Origin: JAFGLY01 sp041309225
GTDB lineage: Bacteria > Myxococcota_A > UBA796 > JAFGLY01
Reading direction: 5' to 3'
DNA: 7,338 nt
Assembly: GCA_041309225.1 (NCBI GenBank)
Contig: JBFYZZ010000167.1
Location: 1 to 7,338, forward strand
Part shown: in pieces, positions 6,401 through 7,338 of the stretch
Layout: every line of letters begins with the position of its first letter
How positions within the stretch are numbered: position 1 is the stretch's first letter
Made by a program: the position numbers and the translations under genes
Notes under the pieces: generated by a model
The model's database searches: none
Told to the model about the DNA's origin: nothing
What the model saw: only the letters and a program-made list of their open reading frames with translations

Positions 6401-7171
6401 GTGCGCCCGCTCCGCGCCGCCCTCGGCGCCGCCTTCGTCGCCGCGTCCGTGCTCCTCGCCCCCCCGGCCGCGCCGGCCGAGGTGCAGCCCCTCTCCTTCA
6501 CCCTCCTGTCCGACGACCGGCCGGTGGGGACCCGGGAGGCCGGCATCCGCTACCTGGCCCGGGAGCGGGGGGAGGTGCGGCTCCTCGAATCCCGCACCGC
6601 GCTCGACCTCGCCGTGCCCGGGGTGCGCCTCGCCTTCGAGCAGCGCCTGGGCGCGCGCTTGGGGGGGGACCGCGGCTTCACCTCCTCCACCCGGGTGAAC
6701 GGGGTCGTCCGCGAGGTGCAGGCCCACCTCGAGCCCGACGGCACCTGGGCCGTGACCGTCACCACAGGCGGCGAGGCCCGGACCTGGGTGCTCGCGGGCG
6801 ACGCGGTGGACCTCACCTCGGCCGAGCTGCTCGACCCCGACCGGGCCCTCCCCCTCCTGGCCCGGTCGGACGCGCTGCGCCTGCTCTCGGCGGAGACCGG
6901 TCAGGTGCTGGCGGGCCCGGTGGTCGCGCTGGAGCCCTCCACGCTCGACGTGGGTGGCCAGGCGGTCCCGGTCCAGCGGTTCCGCTGGAGCCCGCCGGAG
7001 GGCCCCATGGTCCTGGCGTTCGGAGAGAACGGCCATCTCCTCGCCTACGACTGGCAGGCCGCGGGCCGCCTGGTGGGCGCGCGCGCCCGCAGCCTCCCTC
7101 CGCCCCGCACCTGGGGTGGGGGCCCCGAGCAACCGGTGGTGCAGACCGCCGTCCAGGAAGAGGGGCTCTGA
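6401..7171 (+). CDS. Sec-exported protein of unknown function, DUF6134-like
   Basis: The protein has 256 residues. It begins with a clear Sec signal peptide: basic start (RPLR), an alanine/valine/leucine core and a likely cleavage after APA at residue 26, so the mature protein should be periplasmic or secreted. It contains no cysteine. The mature part is beta-rich. It opens with a 'DDRPVGTREAGIRYL' block like the 'GKxIGTH' start of DUF6134 proteins; later come a threonine/serine-rich strand region (about 95-145), a segment around 'LLSAETGQVL' and a terminal strand ending near 'LLAYDW'. This order resembles DUF6134 from memory, with no alignment run. The family has no known biochemical function. 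The GTG start follows GGAGG by only four bases, which is short, but no better start keeps the signal peptide. Another lipoprotein gene follows after 35 bases, so the two are probably co-transcribed. Confidence 0.85.
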   Translation: MRPLRAALGAAFVAASVLLAPPAAPAEVQPLSFTLLSDDRPVGTREAGIRYLARERGEVRLLESRTALDLAVPGVRLAFEQRLGARLGGDRGFTSSTRVNGVVREVQAHLEPDGTWAVTVTTGGEARTWVLAGDAVDLTSAELLDPDRALPLLARSDALRLLSAETGQVLAGPVVALEPSTLDVGGQAVPVQRFRWSPPEGPMVLAFGENGHLLAYDWQAAGRLVGARARSLPPPRTWGGGPEQPVVQTAVQEEGL

Positions 7172-7206
7172 TCTCCGCGCCCCGCCCACCCTCCCGGAGC
7201 CCCCAC

Positions 7207-7338
7207 GTGCGTCCGCTCCCGCTCCTCGCCCTCGCCACCGTGCCCATCCTCGGGTGCGGCGGAAGCGAGCCGGCCAGCGCCGCCGTGCCCCCGGCCCCGG
7301 CGTCCCCGCCCCTCGGCGACGTCCTGGGCGCCGCCCCG
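7207..7338 (+). CDS. N-terminal part of a lipoprotein, cut by the right edge
   Basis: From the GTG at 7207 the frame stays open for 44 codons to the window edge. GGAG (7196-7199) lies seven bases upstream. The peptide starts MRPLPLLALATVPILGC, a basic residue followed by a hydrophobic core and a lipobox-like ILGC, so C17 would be the lipid-bearing cysteine. A glycine/serine then a proline/alanine-rich linker follow, as is common after a lipid anchor. It starts 35 bases after the exported DUF6134-like protein and is probably in its operon. The functional domain lies outside the window, so no role can be assigned. The leucine at -2 of the lipobox is acceptable but not typical. Confidence 0.65.
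   Translation, partial: MRPLPLLALATVPILGCGGSEPASAAVPPAPASPPLGDVLGAAP

Noticed and set aside
5190..6698. 502-codon plus-strand frame over the YchF-like gene
   Set aside because: It is antisense to a well-supported NTPase and runs on out of frame into the next gene; no recognisable domain.

Overview
This is a GC-rich (about 70% by eye) bacterial chromosomal window. It carries five complete protein genes, one gene cut by the right edge, and a possible gene tail at the left edge. GTG starts, Shine-Dalgarno (SD) sites of the GGAGG type, lipoprotein and Sec signal peptides, and a fused ADP-forming acyl-CoA synthetase next to a CoA-transferase/acetyltransferase fusion suggest a high-GC diderm of the former Deltaproteobacteria (Myxococcota/Desulfobacterota-like). 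That placement is inference; no taxonomic marker gene is present. I see no mobile element, CRISPR array, rRNA or tRNA.

Layout. Bases 1-89 may hold the end of a rightward gene. Bases 90-419 are non-coding DNA between convergent genes. From 4397 down to 420, on the minus strand, lies a two-gene operon. First is a 700-aa ADP-forming acetate/acyl-CoA synthetase (fused alpha and beta subunits). Nine bases later comes a 621-aa protein joining an acetyl-CoA hydrolase/CoA-transferase to a C-terminal Pat-like GNAT acetyltransferase. Divergent from this operon, at 4546-5196, is a small putative lipoprotein built of TGxGD-type beta repeats (DUF4097-like). Convergent with it, at 6266-5232 on the minus strand, is a divergent YchF/OLA1-family P-loop NTPase. 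Divergent from that, from 6401, is a rightward pair: a Sec-exported protein resembling DUF6134, then a lipoprotein that runs off the window at 7338.

How the genes work together. The operon pair would interconvert acyl-CoA and free acid in two ways: with ATP formation (synthetase) and by CoA exchange (transferase). The GNAT domain could sense acetyl-CoA and acetylate proteins, as Pat does. In Pat the GNAT domain is fused to a synthetase-like module; here it sits on the neighbouring CoA-transferase, while the synthetase keeps its catalytic histidine. This is the most interesting system in the window, though fusions of this type are probably already present in databases. The remaining genes are a translation-associated NTPase paralogue and envelope proteins of unknown role, with no evident metabolic link to the operon.
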